Notes: generated by a model not told the origin, from the letters alone. A DNA stretch of 64,000 bases from Bordetella sp. 02P26C-1 (GCF_009763255.1 NZ_WSJB01000001.1:62001-126000), one strand, 5' to 3'; numbered from the stretch's first letter, positions 55,871 through 64,000 are shown. Numbers and translations: made by a program.

Positions 55871-58800
55871 TTAGCCTTGCTGCGCCAAAAATTCCGCCAG
55901 TACACGGCCGGTGTGTGAACGGTCACGCAAACTCATGACATGCTCGGGCGAACCCTCGGCCACCAGTTGACCGCCACCCGTGCCGCCTTCCGGGCCCAGG
56001 TCAAGCAGCCAATCGGCTTCCGCGATCACATCCAGGTTGTGTTCGATGACCACCACCGTGTTGCCCGCGTCGACCAGGCGATGCAGCACATGGATCAGTT
56101 TTTCCACATCCGCCATCGACAAGCCCACGGTCGGTTCATCCAGCACATACAACGTATGCGGCACGCGCGAGGCGCGGCCCGTGGTGATGACGCCTTCCGT
56201 TAGCCGCGCCTTGGCAAGCTCGGTCACGAGCTTGATCCGTTGCGCTTCCCCGCCCGACAGCGTGGGCGAGGGTTGGCCGAGTGTTAAATATCCCAAGCCG
56301 ACATCCTGCATCAATTGCAAGGGACGGCGGATCTTGGTGTGCGCGGCGAAATACTCCAGCGCATCGTCGACCTCCATGCTGAGCACTTCGCCCGCGTTCT
56401 TGCCGCGCATCTGCACCGACAACGTATCGGCATTAAAGCGCGCGCCATGACACGCGTCGCACGGCACCTTCACATCCGGCAGGAAGTTCATTTCGATGGT
56501 GCGCATGCCTTGCCCTTCGCAGATCGGACAGCGGCCATCGCCGGTGTTGAACGAAAAACGCGCCGCCGTCCAGCCACGCATGCGCGCCTCGCGCATTTCC
56601 GCGAATTGGCGGCGCACATCGTCCCAGAAACCGATATAGGTGGCGGGGCAGGACCGTGGCGTTTTGCCGATAGGCGTCTGATCGACTTCCAACACCCGGT
56701 CGATCGCCTCCCAGCCCGTGATGCGCGCGCAACCTTGCCAACGCGGGGTGGCGTCCTTGCCCACGGCCAGCGCGAGATTATCGAGCAGCACTTCACGCGC
56801 CAGCGTGGACTTGCCCGAGCCGGATACGCCCGTCACCACGCTTAACCGCCCGATGGGCAAGCGTGCATCCACTTGCCGCAAGTTGTGCAGGTGCGCGCCA
56901 TGAATCTGGATCATCGGCGTGTCGGCGTCGACCGCGCGGCGCCCGTTGAGCGGGTGCTTCAGCGGCTTGGCCAGATAGCGGCCCGTCACGGACTCGGGGG
57001 CATCGATCAGATCTTGCGCCGTGCCCTGCGCGACAACACGGCCGCCGCGCACGCCCGCGCCTGGCCCGATATCGATGATGTGCGAAGCGCGGCGTATGGT
57101 GTCATCATCGTGTTCCACCACGACCAAGGTGTTGCCATTGCCCTCCAGACGCGCGAGCGCGTCCAACAAAATGCGGTTGTCGCGCGGATGCAGGCCGATG
57201 GTGGGTTCGTCCAGCACATAGCACACGCCTTGCAGATTCGAGCCCAATTGCGCCGCCAGCCGGATACGCTGCGCCTCGCCGCCAGACAGCGTGGGCGCGG
57301 CGCGATCCAAGGCCAGATAGTCAAGGCCGACTTCTTTCATGAAGTTCAACCGGCCACGGATTTCCGCCAGGATGTCGCGCGCGATCTCGCCTTCGCGCCC
57401 GCGTGTCACCAGCCCGGTAAAAAAGGTGTGGGCTTCGGATACCGGCATGGCCGCCAGCTCGGCAATCGAGCGATCGCGCCAGCGCACGTTGCGCGCTACC
57501 CGGTTAAGACGCTGGCCGTCGCACATCGTGCACACATGCACTTCGCCATCGTAGCTGGCGTTCCATGCGGATTCCTCGCCGGTTTGGTCCTCGTCGAAGT
57601 TCTGCAATTGCACGCCCGTGCCATAGCAACCCGTGCACCAGCCATGCTTGGAGTTATACGAGAACAAACGCGGATCCGGTTCCGGGAAGCTCGCGCCGCA
57701 AGATGGGCAAGCCCGCTTCACCGAAAAATGCTGCTGCTGCAATTCGCTGTCCAGGGCTTCATGCAGTTTGTTGACGGGCCACACCATGCTAAGCACGCCC
57801 TGGCCTTGCTCCAGCGCTTGCTTGACCGCATCACGCAATGCGGATTCATTCTCGGGATCAACGACCAGATCGGCGATGGGCAGCTCGATCGTATGTTCCT
57901 TATAGCGATCCAGACGTGGCCACGGACTGACGGGGATAAAGGCGCCATCCACACGCAAATGCGTATAGCCCTTGCTACCCGCCCATTTGGCGAGATCGGT
58001 GTAATAACCCTTGCGCGCGGTGACCAGCGGCGCGAGCAGGCCGATATGTTCACCGGCGTGCTCACGCAGCAGGCGCGCGACGATTTGATCGGCGTTCTGC
58101 GGTTCCACCGGGATCTGACAATCGGGGCAATACTGGATACCCAGCTTGACGTACAACAGGCGTAGAAAGTGATGAATTTCCGTCATCGTCGCAACGGTCG
58201 ATTTGCGCCCGCCGCGACTCGTGCGCTGTTCGATGGCGACTGTGGGCGGGATGCCGAAGATCGCATCGACATCCGGCTTGCCTGCGGGCTGCACAATGGC
58301 GCGCGCATAGGCGTTCAGCGATTCCAGATAACGGCGCTGCCCTTCATTGAACAGAATGTCGAAGGCCAAGGTCGATTTCCCAGAGCCGGACACACCGGTA
58401 ATGACGGTGAATTTCTCGTGTGGAATCTCGACGCTGACGTTCTTCAGATTGTGTTCGCGCGCATTGCGAATCTCGATGGCCTGAGCCTGGCGGCGCCGGC
58501 GCATCACCGATTGCAATGGCGTGCCCGCGGACTCAGCACCGTAGCTGGCGACGGGTTCGGCCAATGCGGGTACGAGTGCGGTTTGATCGGCTTGGGCGGC
58601 CGCCGAGGTCACGTCTTGTGGGACGAGCGCCGTCGCGCCATCACCTGGCAAGACGCTGACCTCGTAATCGCGCAGCGCCGCGCCGGTAAACGAAGCAGGA
58701 TTATTCATGAGGTCCTGCGGCGTACCGACACCGACGACCATGCCGCCTGCATCGCCGCCCTCGGGACCGAGATCGATCAACCAATCCGCCGCGCGGATGA

Positions 58801-61660
58801 CGTCCAGATTATGTTCGATGACCAGCAGCGTATGTCCGGCCGCGAGCAGTTTGCGGAACGCGCGCATCAATCGCGCCACGTCATCAAAGTGCAGACCCGT
58901 GGTCGGTTCGTCGAACAGGAACAGGCTGCCTTTCTTGGCGACCTTCGCCGTGGAAATGCCGCTGCGTGCCGCTTCGGCCAAATGGCCCGCGAGTTTGAGG
59001 CGCTGCGCTTCGCCACCCGATAAGGTGGGCACGGGTTGTCCCAAACGCACATATTCCAGACCGACATCGGCCAGTGGCGCAAGCCCCGTCTGCACATCGC
59101 GCAGGCCCTTGAAAAAGTCCAGCGCCTCGCTGACCGTCATTTCTAGGACTTCATCGATCGACGCGCGTTTGCCTAGATGTTCGATATGAACTTGCAGCAC
59201 CTCGGGACGGAAGCGGCGTCCATCACAATCGGGGCAGCGCAAATACACGTCCGACAGGAACTGCATCTCGACGTGTTCAAAGCCCGTGCCGCCGCAGGTG
59301 GGACAACGACCGTCGCCGCTATTGAAACTGAACGTCCCGGCGGTATAGCCACGTTCTTTCGCGACCGGCGCTTGCGCGAAGAGCTTACGGATCGCGTCGA
59401 ACGCGCCGACATAGCTGGCGGGATTGGAACGCGCGGTTTTCCCGATGGGGGTTTGATCCACCATCACTACATCGGCGATCTGTTCCGCGCCCAGCAGGCG
59501 TTCGAATGCGCCCGGAGACTCGGCGGGCTTACCTTGAAACTTGAGCAAGGCCGGATACAGCACATCCTGCACCAGCGTGGATTTGCCCGAGCCGGATACG
59601 CCAGTGACGCACACCAGACGGCCGAGCGGCAGCTCGATAGAGACGTTACGCAGATTATGCGCGGTGACGCCTTCGAGCAGCAGGCGCGGCGTGTTGGGGG
59701 CAACGGGCATGGGGCGCGGTGCTTCGACACGCTTGCGCCCACCTAAATAATCACCCGTCAAGGTTGCCGAACCGCGCAAGGCATCTGGCGTGCCGTCGAA
59801 CACGATCTGGCCCCCGCGCTCGCCGGGACCCGGACCGATATCGATGATGCGATCCGCGGCCACCATGACCTGCGGATCATGTTCAACGACCACCAGCGTA
59901 TTGCCCGCCGCGCGCAATCGATGCATTACCTCCACCACGCGATGCATATCGCGCGGGTGCAGACCGATAGAGGGCTCGTCCAACACAAATAAAGTATTGA
60001 CGAGTGAAGTCCCAAGCGCCGTGGTCAGATTGATCCGCTGTACTTCGCCGCCCGACAAGGTTCGGCTTTGCCGGTCTAGCGTTAAATAGCCCAGACCCAC
60101 ATCGCACAAAAACCGCAATCGCGCGCGCACTTCGGTGAGCAGCAAATCCACGGCGGCATCCAAGGCGCCGCCAAACGTCAGCGCGTCGAAAAAGCGTCGC
60201 ACGCGCTCGATCGGCAACAGCATGACGTCATGAATGGACAAGCCGTCCAGGTCATTGAGCTGTTCGCGGGACCACGCCGCGCCTACCGGCATGAAACGGG
60301 TATAACGGCCCTCGTCAGGCGGCAGCACCGCATCGGCGTTGTCTTTGCTACCCAAACGCCATAACAGCGCATCGGGCTTTAGCCGCGCGCCACGGCAGGT
60401 GGGGCAGGGGGTATAGCTGCGATATTTCGAAAGCAGCACGCGCACGTGCATCTTGTACGCACGCGACTCCAGCCAGGCAAAGAATCGATGCACGCCATAC
60501 CACTGCGTTTTCCAGGCGTTGTTGCCGCCTTTCCAATCCGGGTCGCCGTTCATGACCCAGTCGCGTTGTTCTGGTGTCAGTGCTTTCCATGGCACATTGA
60601 GCGGGATGCCCGCGCGCGGCGCATACTTGCACAGATCGTCCTGACACTCTTTATAAGAAGGCGTCTGCCATGGCTTGATCGCACCCTCGCGCAGCGTTTT
60701 ATTCTCGTCGGGAATGACCAGGCCATCGTCGATGCCGATCACGCGCCCGAAACCCCGGCATGCTTCGCAAGCGCCCAGCGGCGAGTTAAACGAAAAACTG
60801 CTGGGCAGCGGATCCGTGTATTCGATATCGCAGTCCGCGCAATGCAGGCGGTCGCTGAATCGCCAGACGTGGGCATCGGCGCCTTCGTCGTCCAGCACAT
60901 GCACGGCCATATGTCCGCCGCCCATGCGCAGCGCGGTGTCCAGCGCTTCCATCACGCGCTCGCGCTCGGCGCCGATGTAGCGGAATCGATCCTGCACGAC
61001 ATGCAGAATGCGGCGCGCATCGCCGCTGGCGCTGGGCGTGACGGCGCTCTTGGATTTACGTGTGCTCTTGCCGCTTTTTGCAGGCGGCGTGGTGACAGCG
61101 CGCGATTCTTCGGCGTGGACGCGGGTATAGCCCTGTTGCTCCAGAAAACCGCGTACCTCGTCTTCACCGAAATTGGCGGGCACGGCGATGGGGAATGTGA
61201 TCACCATGCGGGGATCGCCAAACGCCTGCGCTCGTTGTTCCAACGTCGCGGCAATAGATTCCGGCGTATCGCGGCGCACGACCGTGCCGCAGCCCCGGCA
61301 ATACAGCTTGGCACCGCGCGCGAACAGTAGCTTTAAATGATCGTTGAGCTCCGTCATGGTGCCCACGGTGCTGCGCGAGCTACGCACGGGGTTGGTCTGG
61401 TCGATGGCAATCGCGGGCAAAATGCCCTCGATGCGGTCGACCTGCGGCTTGTCCATGCGATCGAGGAACTGGCGCGCATAAGGCGAGAAGGTTTCGACAT
61501 AGCGCCGCTGCCCTTCGGCATACAGCGTGTCGAACGCCAATGAGCTCTTGCCGGATCCCGATACGCCGGTGATGACGACCAGTTCTCCGGTATCCAGAGT
61601 CAGGTCCAAGTTTTTCAGGTTGTTTTGGCGGGCGCCGACGATGCGTATATGAGAGCTCAT
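55871..61660 (-). CDS. uvrA: Double-length UvrA (tandem duplicated excinuclease subunit A)
   Basis: UvrA recognises bulky DNA damage and loads UvrB. Usual UvrA has about 940 residues with two ABC ATPase modules; this one has about 1,929 and holds two complete UvrA-like units in one chain. Walker A motifs GVSGSGKS lie at 32-39 and near 690, 1092 and 1615; LSGGE signatures lie near 536, 881, 1459 and 1804. Each unit has the C-x2-C-x20-C-x2-C zinc finger (CPTCGGTG...CPDCDG and CPICEGQG...CDACHG). A linker near 1005-1050 (Ala/Val/Gln-rich, then MRRRRQAQ) joins them. I chose the ATG at 61660 (MSSHIRIVGARQNNLKN); a TTG at 61708 adds 16 residues. A LexA box lies 72 bases upstream. pabB follows after 6 bases. 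A normal-sized uvrA may exist elsewhere in the genome. Confidence 0.95.
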   Translation of the reverse strand: MSSHIRIVGARQNNLKNLDLTLDTGELVVITGVSGSGKSSLAFDTLYAEGQRRYVETFSPYARQFLDRMDKPQVDRIEGILPAIAIDQTNPVRSSRSTVGTMTELNDHLKLLFARGAKLYCRGCGTVVRRDTPESIAATLEQRAQAFGDPRMVITFPIAVPANFGEDEVRGFLEQQGYTRVHAEESRAVTTPPAKSGKSTRKSKSAVTPSASGDARRILHVVQDRFRYIGAERERVMEALDTALRMGGGHMAVHVLDDEGADAHVWRFSDRLHCADCDIEYTDPLPSSFSFNSPLGACEACRGFGRVIGIDDGLVIPDENKTLREGAIKPWQTPSYKECQDDLCKYAPRAGIPLNVPWKALTPEQRDWVMNGDPDWKGGNNAWKTQWYGVHRFFAWLESRAYKMHVRVLLSKYRSYTPCPTCRGARLKPDALLWRLGSKDNADAVLPPDEGRYTRFMPVGAAWSREQLNDLDGLSIHDVMLLPIERVRRFFDALTFGGALDAAVDLLLTEVRARLRFLCDVGLGYLTLDRQSRTLSGGEVQRINLTTALGTSLVNTLFVLDEPSIGLHPRDMHRVVEVMHRLRAAGNTLVVVEHDPQVMVAADRIIDIGPGPGERGGQIVFDGTPDALRGSATLTGDYLGGRKRVEAPRPMPVAPNTPRLLLEGVTAHNLRNVSIELPLGRLVCVTGVSGSGKSTLVQDVLYPALLKFQGKPAESPGAFERLLGAEQIADVVMVDQTPIGKTARSNPASYVGAFDAIRKLFAQAPVAKERGYTAGTFSFNSGDGRCPTCGGTGFEHVEMQFLSDVYLRCPDCDGRRFRPEVLQVHIEHLGKRASIDEVLEMTVSEALDFFKGLRDVQTGLAPLADVGLEYVRLGQPVPTLSGGEAQRLKLAGHLAEAARSGISTAKVAKKGSLFLFDEPTTGLHFDDVARLMRAFRKLLAAGHTLLVIEHNLDVIRAADWLIDLGPEGGDAGGMVVGVGTPQDLMNNPASFTGAALRDYEVSVLPGDGATALVPQDVTSAAAQADQTALVPALAEPVASYGAESAGTPLQSVMRRRRQAQAIEIRNAREHNLKNVSVEIPHEKFTVITGVSGSGKSTLAFDILFNEGQRRYLESLNAYARAIVQPAGKPDVDAIFGIPPTVAIEQRTSRGGRKSTVATMTEIHHFLRLLYVKLGIQYCPDCQIPVEPQNADQIVARLLREHAGEHIGLLAPLVTARKGYYTDLAKWAGSKGYTHLRVDGAFIPVSPWPRLDRYKEHTIELPIADLVVDPENESALRDAVKQALEQGQGVLSMVWPVNKLHEALDSELQQQHFSVKRACPSCGASFPEPDPRLFSYNSKHGWCTGCYGTGVQLQNFDEDQTGEESAWNASYDGEVHVCTMCDGQRLNRVARNVRWRDRSIAELAAMPVSEAHTFFTGLVTRGREGEIARDILAEIRGRLNFMKEVGLDYLALDRAAPTLSGGEAQRIRLAAQLGSNLQGVCYVLDEPTIGLHPRDNRILLDALARLEGNGNTLVVVEHDDDTIRRASHIIDIGPGAGVRGGRVVAQGTAQDLIDAPESVTGRYLAKPLKHPLNGRRAVDADTPMIQIHGAHLHNLRQVDARLPIGRLSVVTGVSGSGKSTLAREVLLDNLALAVGKDATPRWQGCARITGWEAIDRVLEVDQTPIGKTPRSCPATYIGFWDDVRRQFAEMREARMRGWTAARFSFNTGDGRCPICEGQGMRTIEMNFLPDVKVPCDACHGARFNADTLSVQMRGKNAGEVLSMEVDDALEYFAAHTKIRRPLQLMQDVGLGYLTLGQPSPTLSGGEAQRIKLVTELAKARLTEGVITTGRASRVPHTLYVLDEPTVGLSMADVEKLIHVLHRLVDAGNTVVVIEHNLDVIAEADWLLDLGPEGGTGGGQLVAEGSPEHVMSLRDRSHTGRVLAEFLAQQG

Positions 61661-61731
61661 AGCGGGGGATGCAGCGTGGATGAAGCGAAACAGGGTTTGA
61701 TTTCGCAAGCGAGAGGATATCGCTAAATCAT

Positions 61732-61747
61732 CTGTATATTTAAACAG
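61732..61747 (-). promoter_or_regulatory. LexA (SOS) box upstream of uvrA
   Basis: The 16 bases read CTGTTTAAATATACAG on the minus strand, matching the LexA consensus CTGT-N8-ACAG perfectly in both half-sites, with an AT-rich spacer. It lies 72 bases upstream of the uvrA ATG and contains sequence suitable as a -10 box, so LexA would block RNA polymerase directly. Confidence 0.92.
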
Positions 61748-61818
61748 TGTTGTAGGTTAGCGCGAATCTCACCGCTTGTCTTGACCGTCGGAGCGCAAGC
61801 CCTGGGCCCGGGGCGGAT

Positions 61819-61848
61819 TTGTTTAATGCCCGCGTTTAAGGCTAAAAT
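61819..61848 (+). promoter_or_regulatory. Sigma-70-type promoter of the 42-codon gene
   Basis: TTGTTT (61819-61824) and TAAAAT (61843-61848) are separated by 18 bases. The predicted start of transcription near 61855 leaves a leader of about 110 bases before the ATG at 61966. The 305-base gap 61661-61965 thus holds the divergent uvrA and small-gene promoters and no other gene that I can see. Confidence 0.65.
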
Positions 61849-61965
61849 GCTGAGTTATTCCAATTTCTGCCACCAGCCTGTGGCCCTCGTTATCTGTCGT
61901 GTATGCGGCGAATGACGGGAACGTCGGGCGGGTTTGGGCACCATCGAACCTTACCGGAGATCATC

Positions 61966-62094
61966 ATGGCTGAGCGCAAACGTGTGCGTCGTAACACCCT
62001 GGAACGCCGTTGCCTGGGCAAGTCTTTCAAGCGCTTGTTCGTCAACGCTCCCAAGGGCGTTTTCAAGATGCTGGAAAAGATCAAGCGCGTGTAA
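61966..62094 (+). CDS. Small highly basic protein of unknown function, 42 residues
   Basis: I do not recognise this protein. Of its 42 residues 15 are Lys or Arg; it begins MAERKRVRRNTLERRCLGKS and ends KMLEKIKRV, with FKRLFVNAPKGVFKM in the middle. It has one Cys and no signal peptide, and could form two amphipathic helices, fitting a nucleic-acid or membrane-surface binder. Evidence that it is expressed: a good promoter at 61819, CCGGAGA before the ATG, codon choice like highly expressed genes (CGT, CGC, CTG, AAG, AAC), and a strong terminator 17 bases after the stop. In-frame upstream starts (61903) lack support. Confidence 0.75.
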   Translation: MAERKRVRRNTLERRCLGKSFKRLFVNAPKGVFKMLEKIKRV

Positions 62095-62111
62095 TTTCGA
62101 CGCGATTGATG

Positions 62112-62143
62112 AAAAACCACCGGTGCTGCCGGTGGTTTTTTTT
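62112..62143 (+). terminator. Strong terminator after the 42-codon gene
   Basis: A perfect 12-bp stem (62112-62123 with 62129-62140) with a 5-base loop and a run of eight T (62136-62143) ends the transcript 17 bases after the stop codon. Confidence 0.95.
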
Positions 62144-62344
62144 CGCCTGCTGGTTTTGGACGCAGGCGGGATCGCCGCGGGAGATCGTCGGCTGCACGCG
62201 TAGCAGCGTGGCAAGCTTTGAAAAATTTGTTTGCACAATGGTCGGGTTGGCGTATGGCGGGGTCTGCGATATCTCCTACACTGGGGCCTCTCTCACTCTC
62301 GTTGGCGCGCGGCGCAGCGTCGCGCGGGTCCGGATTCTTACTGT

Positions 62345-63280
62345 ATGAGCGCGCCCCGATTTACTTTCACCGTCCTGACGCCCACGTATAACCGAGCGGG
62401 TACGTTACATCGGGTCTACGAGTCGCTGTTGACCCAGACGTGCCGGGATTTCGAGTGGCTGATTGTGGATGACGGCTCGACCGATCGCACGCATGAAGCG
62501 GTACAGGCCTGGCAGGCCCAGGCGCCGTTTCCTATCCGCTATATCTGGCAAAAGAATCAGCATAAGAAAACGGCATTCAATCGTGGCGTGCGCGAGGCGC
62601 AGGGCGAGTTCATCGTCGCGCTGGATAGCGATGACGAGATTCCGGCGGATTCGCTGGATATCTTGAAAGAGGCCTGGGACAGTATTGCGCCAGCGCAGCG
62701 CGAGCATTATGTCGGGGTGACCGGGCTCTGTGCGCGGCCGGATGGGGCGATCGTGGGGGATAAGTTCCCGCAGGACGTGTATGACGCGACGTCGGTGGAT
62801 CTGTATTTCCGGCATCGGGTCAGGGGCGAGAAGTTTGGCACGATGCGCACGGATGTGCTGCGGCGGTTTCCGTTTCCGGAGAATGTGGCGGGGTTTGTGC
62901 CGGAAAGCTTGATCTGGTGGGCGATTGCGCGGGCGGGGTATCAGAGTCGATTCATTAATCGCGTGGTGCGGATTTACCATCCGAATCCGGAGGGGATCAG
63001 CCAAGGGGCGGTGTCGGTGCGGAGTAATGCGCAGGGACTGTATCTGCTGGCCTGGAATATTCTCGAGCACCATATGGAGTGGTTTCGATTCCGGCCTAAG
63101 GAATTTTTGATGGCGGCGGCGCGGTTTACTCGGTTTCGGCTGGATTTAAAGCATTCGGGGGTGGCTACGGCTTTGAAGGATTATCCGTTGCGGAATGTCG
63201 CGGCTCGGGTGTTGGTGGGGGTGATGTATCCGGTGGGGTATGCGTTGTATCGGCGGGATCAGCGGCGGGGGGTGGCTTGA
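62345..63280 (+). CDS. Glycosyltransferase family 2
   Basis: A 311-residue GT-A fold protein: FTVLTPTYNRAGTLHRVYES at the N terminus, VDDGSTDRT near residue 42 and ALDSDDE near 97, where the Asp residues hold the metal and nucleotide sugar. The C-terminal third has basic and aromatic residues and a possible membrane-associated helix (ARVLVGVMYPVGYALY). It could add sugars to lipopolysaccharide or another surface glycan. The ATG at 62345 is chosen because family similarity begins there; no good ribosome site is seen. The 3' half shifts to G-ending codons (GTG, GCG, GGG, CGG), unlike the C-ending preference elsewhere in the window. Confidence 0.87.
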   Translation: MSAPRFTFTVLTPTYNRAGTLHRVYESLLTQTCRDFEWLIVDDGSTDRTHEAVQAWQAQAPFPIRYIWQKNQHKKTAFNRGVREAQGEFIVALDSDDEIPADSLDILKEAWDSIAPAQREHYVGVTGLCARPDGAIVGDKFPQDVYDATSVDLYFRHRVRGEKFGTMRTDVLRRFPFPENVAGFVPESLIWWAIARAGYQSRFINRVVRIYHPNPEGISQGAVSVRSNAQGLYLLAWNILEHHMEWFRFRPKEFLMAAARFTRFRLDLKHSGVATALKDYPLRNVAARVLVGVMYPVGYALYRRDQRRGVA

Positions 63281-63594
63281 GGGCTACGTCCGCGTGACTA
63301 CGACGGGAAGGGGTGTTCGGTTGCCGGGTTTGTGGTGCTTGCTGGGCTGCGCGGTGGGTACTCGGGTGGTGTTAGCGGCGTGCTGATCGTGTGCGGTTGC
63401 GGTTGCCGTTCTTTAGGCGTCCCGGGCGTCGGGTGCTGGGAGGGCAGCGGGGTGGCTCGCGCATTGCTTCAGGTTGCGAGGGGCTTTCCTGCGGTTTTGC
63501 CTGCGGCGTTGGCAGGTATTGGCATGCGGCGGCCCACTTGGGCGGTGCGGTGTGACGAGCCGGGCCGAACCAGGCCGGGCCGGGGCAGACTGCT
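63281..63594. other. Intergenic region, G/T-rich, no gene seen
   Basis: This 314-base stretch between convergent genes has no supported gene. Its plus strand is unusually rich in G and T, continuing the composition of the 3' half of the glycosyltransferase gene. A short open frame at 63332-63598 has no ribosome site or family features. Confidence 0.6.
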
Positions 63595-64000
63595 CTAGTG
63601 CAGCGTGTGGCCGTTGGAGTTGACTGGGGGCGTGCCGTGAGCGCCGCAGTCGTAGTTTTCGTCGTGAGCGTGGTTGTGTTTGTTGGAGGCAGGATTTAAC
63701 GATTGGGGCGGCTGCTTGGTGAGGGGTGCTGCTTCATCGTCTGCATCGGTTTCCTGCTCGTCGTCGTCCTCGGTATCCTCGTCTTCGTCATCATCGTCCT
63801 CTGGCAACGGCTCGTCCGTCAGCGCGAAGGGCAACATGTCGTTCAAATCGTCGGACCATGCGGTTTCTTCACCGTTTTGGTCCAGTTTCACAAAGCGCTC
63901 GCCTTCGTTCAACGTGATCTGAATCGCCCACAGGTACAGACAGTCGTAGGTGTCGTTATCGGCGGGGTCCAGGCCGCCGCGATTGCCTAGGACCTGCGCG
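63595..64000 (-). CDS. Unknown protein with acidic, low-complexity tail; 5' end outside window
   Basis: The frame stays open from the right edge to the stop at 63595, so only the C-terminal 134 or so residues are seen; a TTG at 63912 is unlikely to be the true start. The visible part begins with a plausible folded segment (DPADNDTYDCLYLWAIQIT, then LNEGERFVKLDQNG), followed by an Asp/Glu-rich run (about residues 60-85 of the visible part) and an Asn/His/Pro-rich tail. I do not recognise the family. The acidic tail suggests a cytosolic protein that binds a basic partner or calcium, but this is a guess. Confidence 0.6.
   Translation of the reverse strand, partial: AQVLGNRGGLDPADNDTYDCLYLWAIQITLNEGERFVKLDQNGEETAWSDDLNDMLPFALTDEPLPEDDDDEDEDTEDDDEQETDADDEAAPLTKQPPQSLNPASNKHNHAHDENYDCGAHGTPPVNSNGHTLH

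Noticed and set aside
55871-61660. Two separate uvrA genes with a missed stop
   Set aside because: The frame is continuous through a plausible linker with normal codon use and no internal ribosome site with an obvious start at the second unit, so a true fusion is the simpler reading.
63332-63598. 88-codon open frame on the plus strand
   Set aside because: No ribosome site, no recognisable domain, and Gly/Arg/Val-rich composition explained by the G-rich strand.

Overview
The window is one contiguous stretch of a GC-rich chromosome. Dense, short-spaced operons, many LysR regulators, a Bug-type tripartite tricarboxylate binding protein, the tcu tricarballylate operon, glyQ/glyS as separate genes, and the purM/hda-HAD-pcnB-folK and tsaE-amiC-mutL-miaA gene orders all point to a betaproteobacterium, most likely an Alcaligenaceae member related to Bordetella or Achromobacter. 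This placement rests on gene content and remembered protein similarity, not on a search. I saw no tRNA, rRNA, insertion sequence, prophage or CRISPR array.

Layout. 0-2.8 kb: the 3' part of a triheme cytochrome c gene and an MFS transporter, possibly for niacin-like compounds. 2.8-12.8 kb (minus): a co-directional run glyQ-glyS-gmhB-plsC-ygjP-like, then tcuR-tcuA-tcuB, then gloA-def. 13-17.8 kb (plus): a crotonase, a class I fumarase, a MaoC-type hydratase and a CaiB-type CoA-transferase, perhaps a C5-dicarboxylate (mesaconate or itaconate-like) module. 17.8-29.5 kb: core functions (folK, pcnB, HAD phosphatase, hda, purM, miaA, mutL, amiC, tsaE, fumC), broken at 22.2-22.7 kb by a repeat-rich gap. 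29.5-35.7 kb: an AEC permease, a Bug receptor, two small unrecognised genes, a LysR regulator and a periplasmic gamma-glutamyltransferase.

35.7-47.6 kb is a sugar-acid catabolic island: a TRAP transporter (dctQMP), a close XylD-like aldonate dehydratase, a DenD-like dehydrogenase, a XylX-like 2-keto-3-deoxy-acid dehydratase, a gluconate-5-dehydrogenase-like SDR, KDPG aldolase, KDG kinase, an FAD-linked D-2-hydroxyacid dehydrogenase and a FadR-type regulator. It joins Weimberg-type (pentonate) and Entner-Doudoroff-type (hexonate) steps. 47.6-53.9 kb: purU, an LhgO-like oxidase, a flavin reductase, pdxH, chaC, an MFS transporter and tcdA. 53.9-61.7 kb: pabC, pabB and a double-length UvrA of about 1,930 residues with four ABC ATPase signatures, preceded by an excellent LexA (SOS) box. 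61.8-64 kb: a 42-codon basic protein gene with its own promoter and terminator, a family 2 glycosyltransferase, and the end of an acidic-tailed unknown gene cut by the right edge.

The items most worth attention are the SOS-controlled double UvrA, the hybrid sugar-acid island, the 35-bp perfect inverted repeat with adjacent 27-bp tandem repeats after purM, the 42-residue basic protein, and the fumarase/hydratase/CoA-transferase module.
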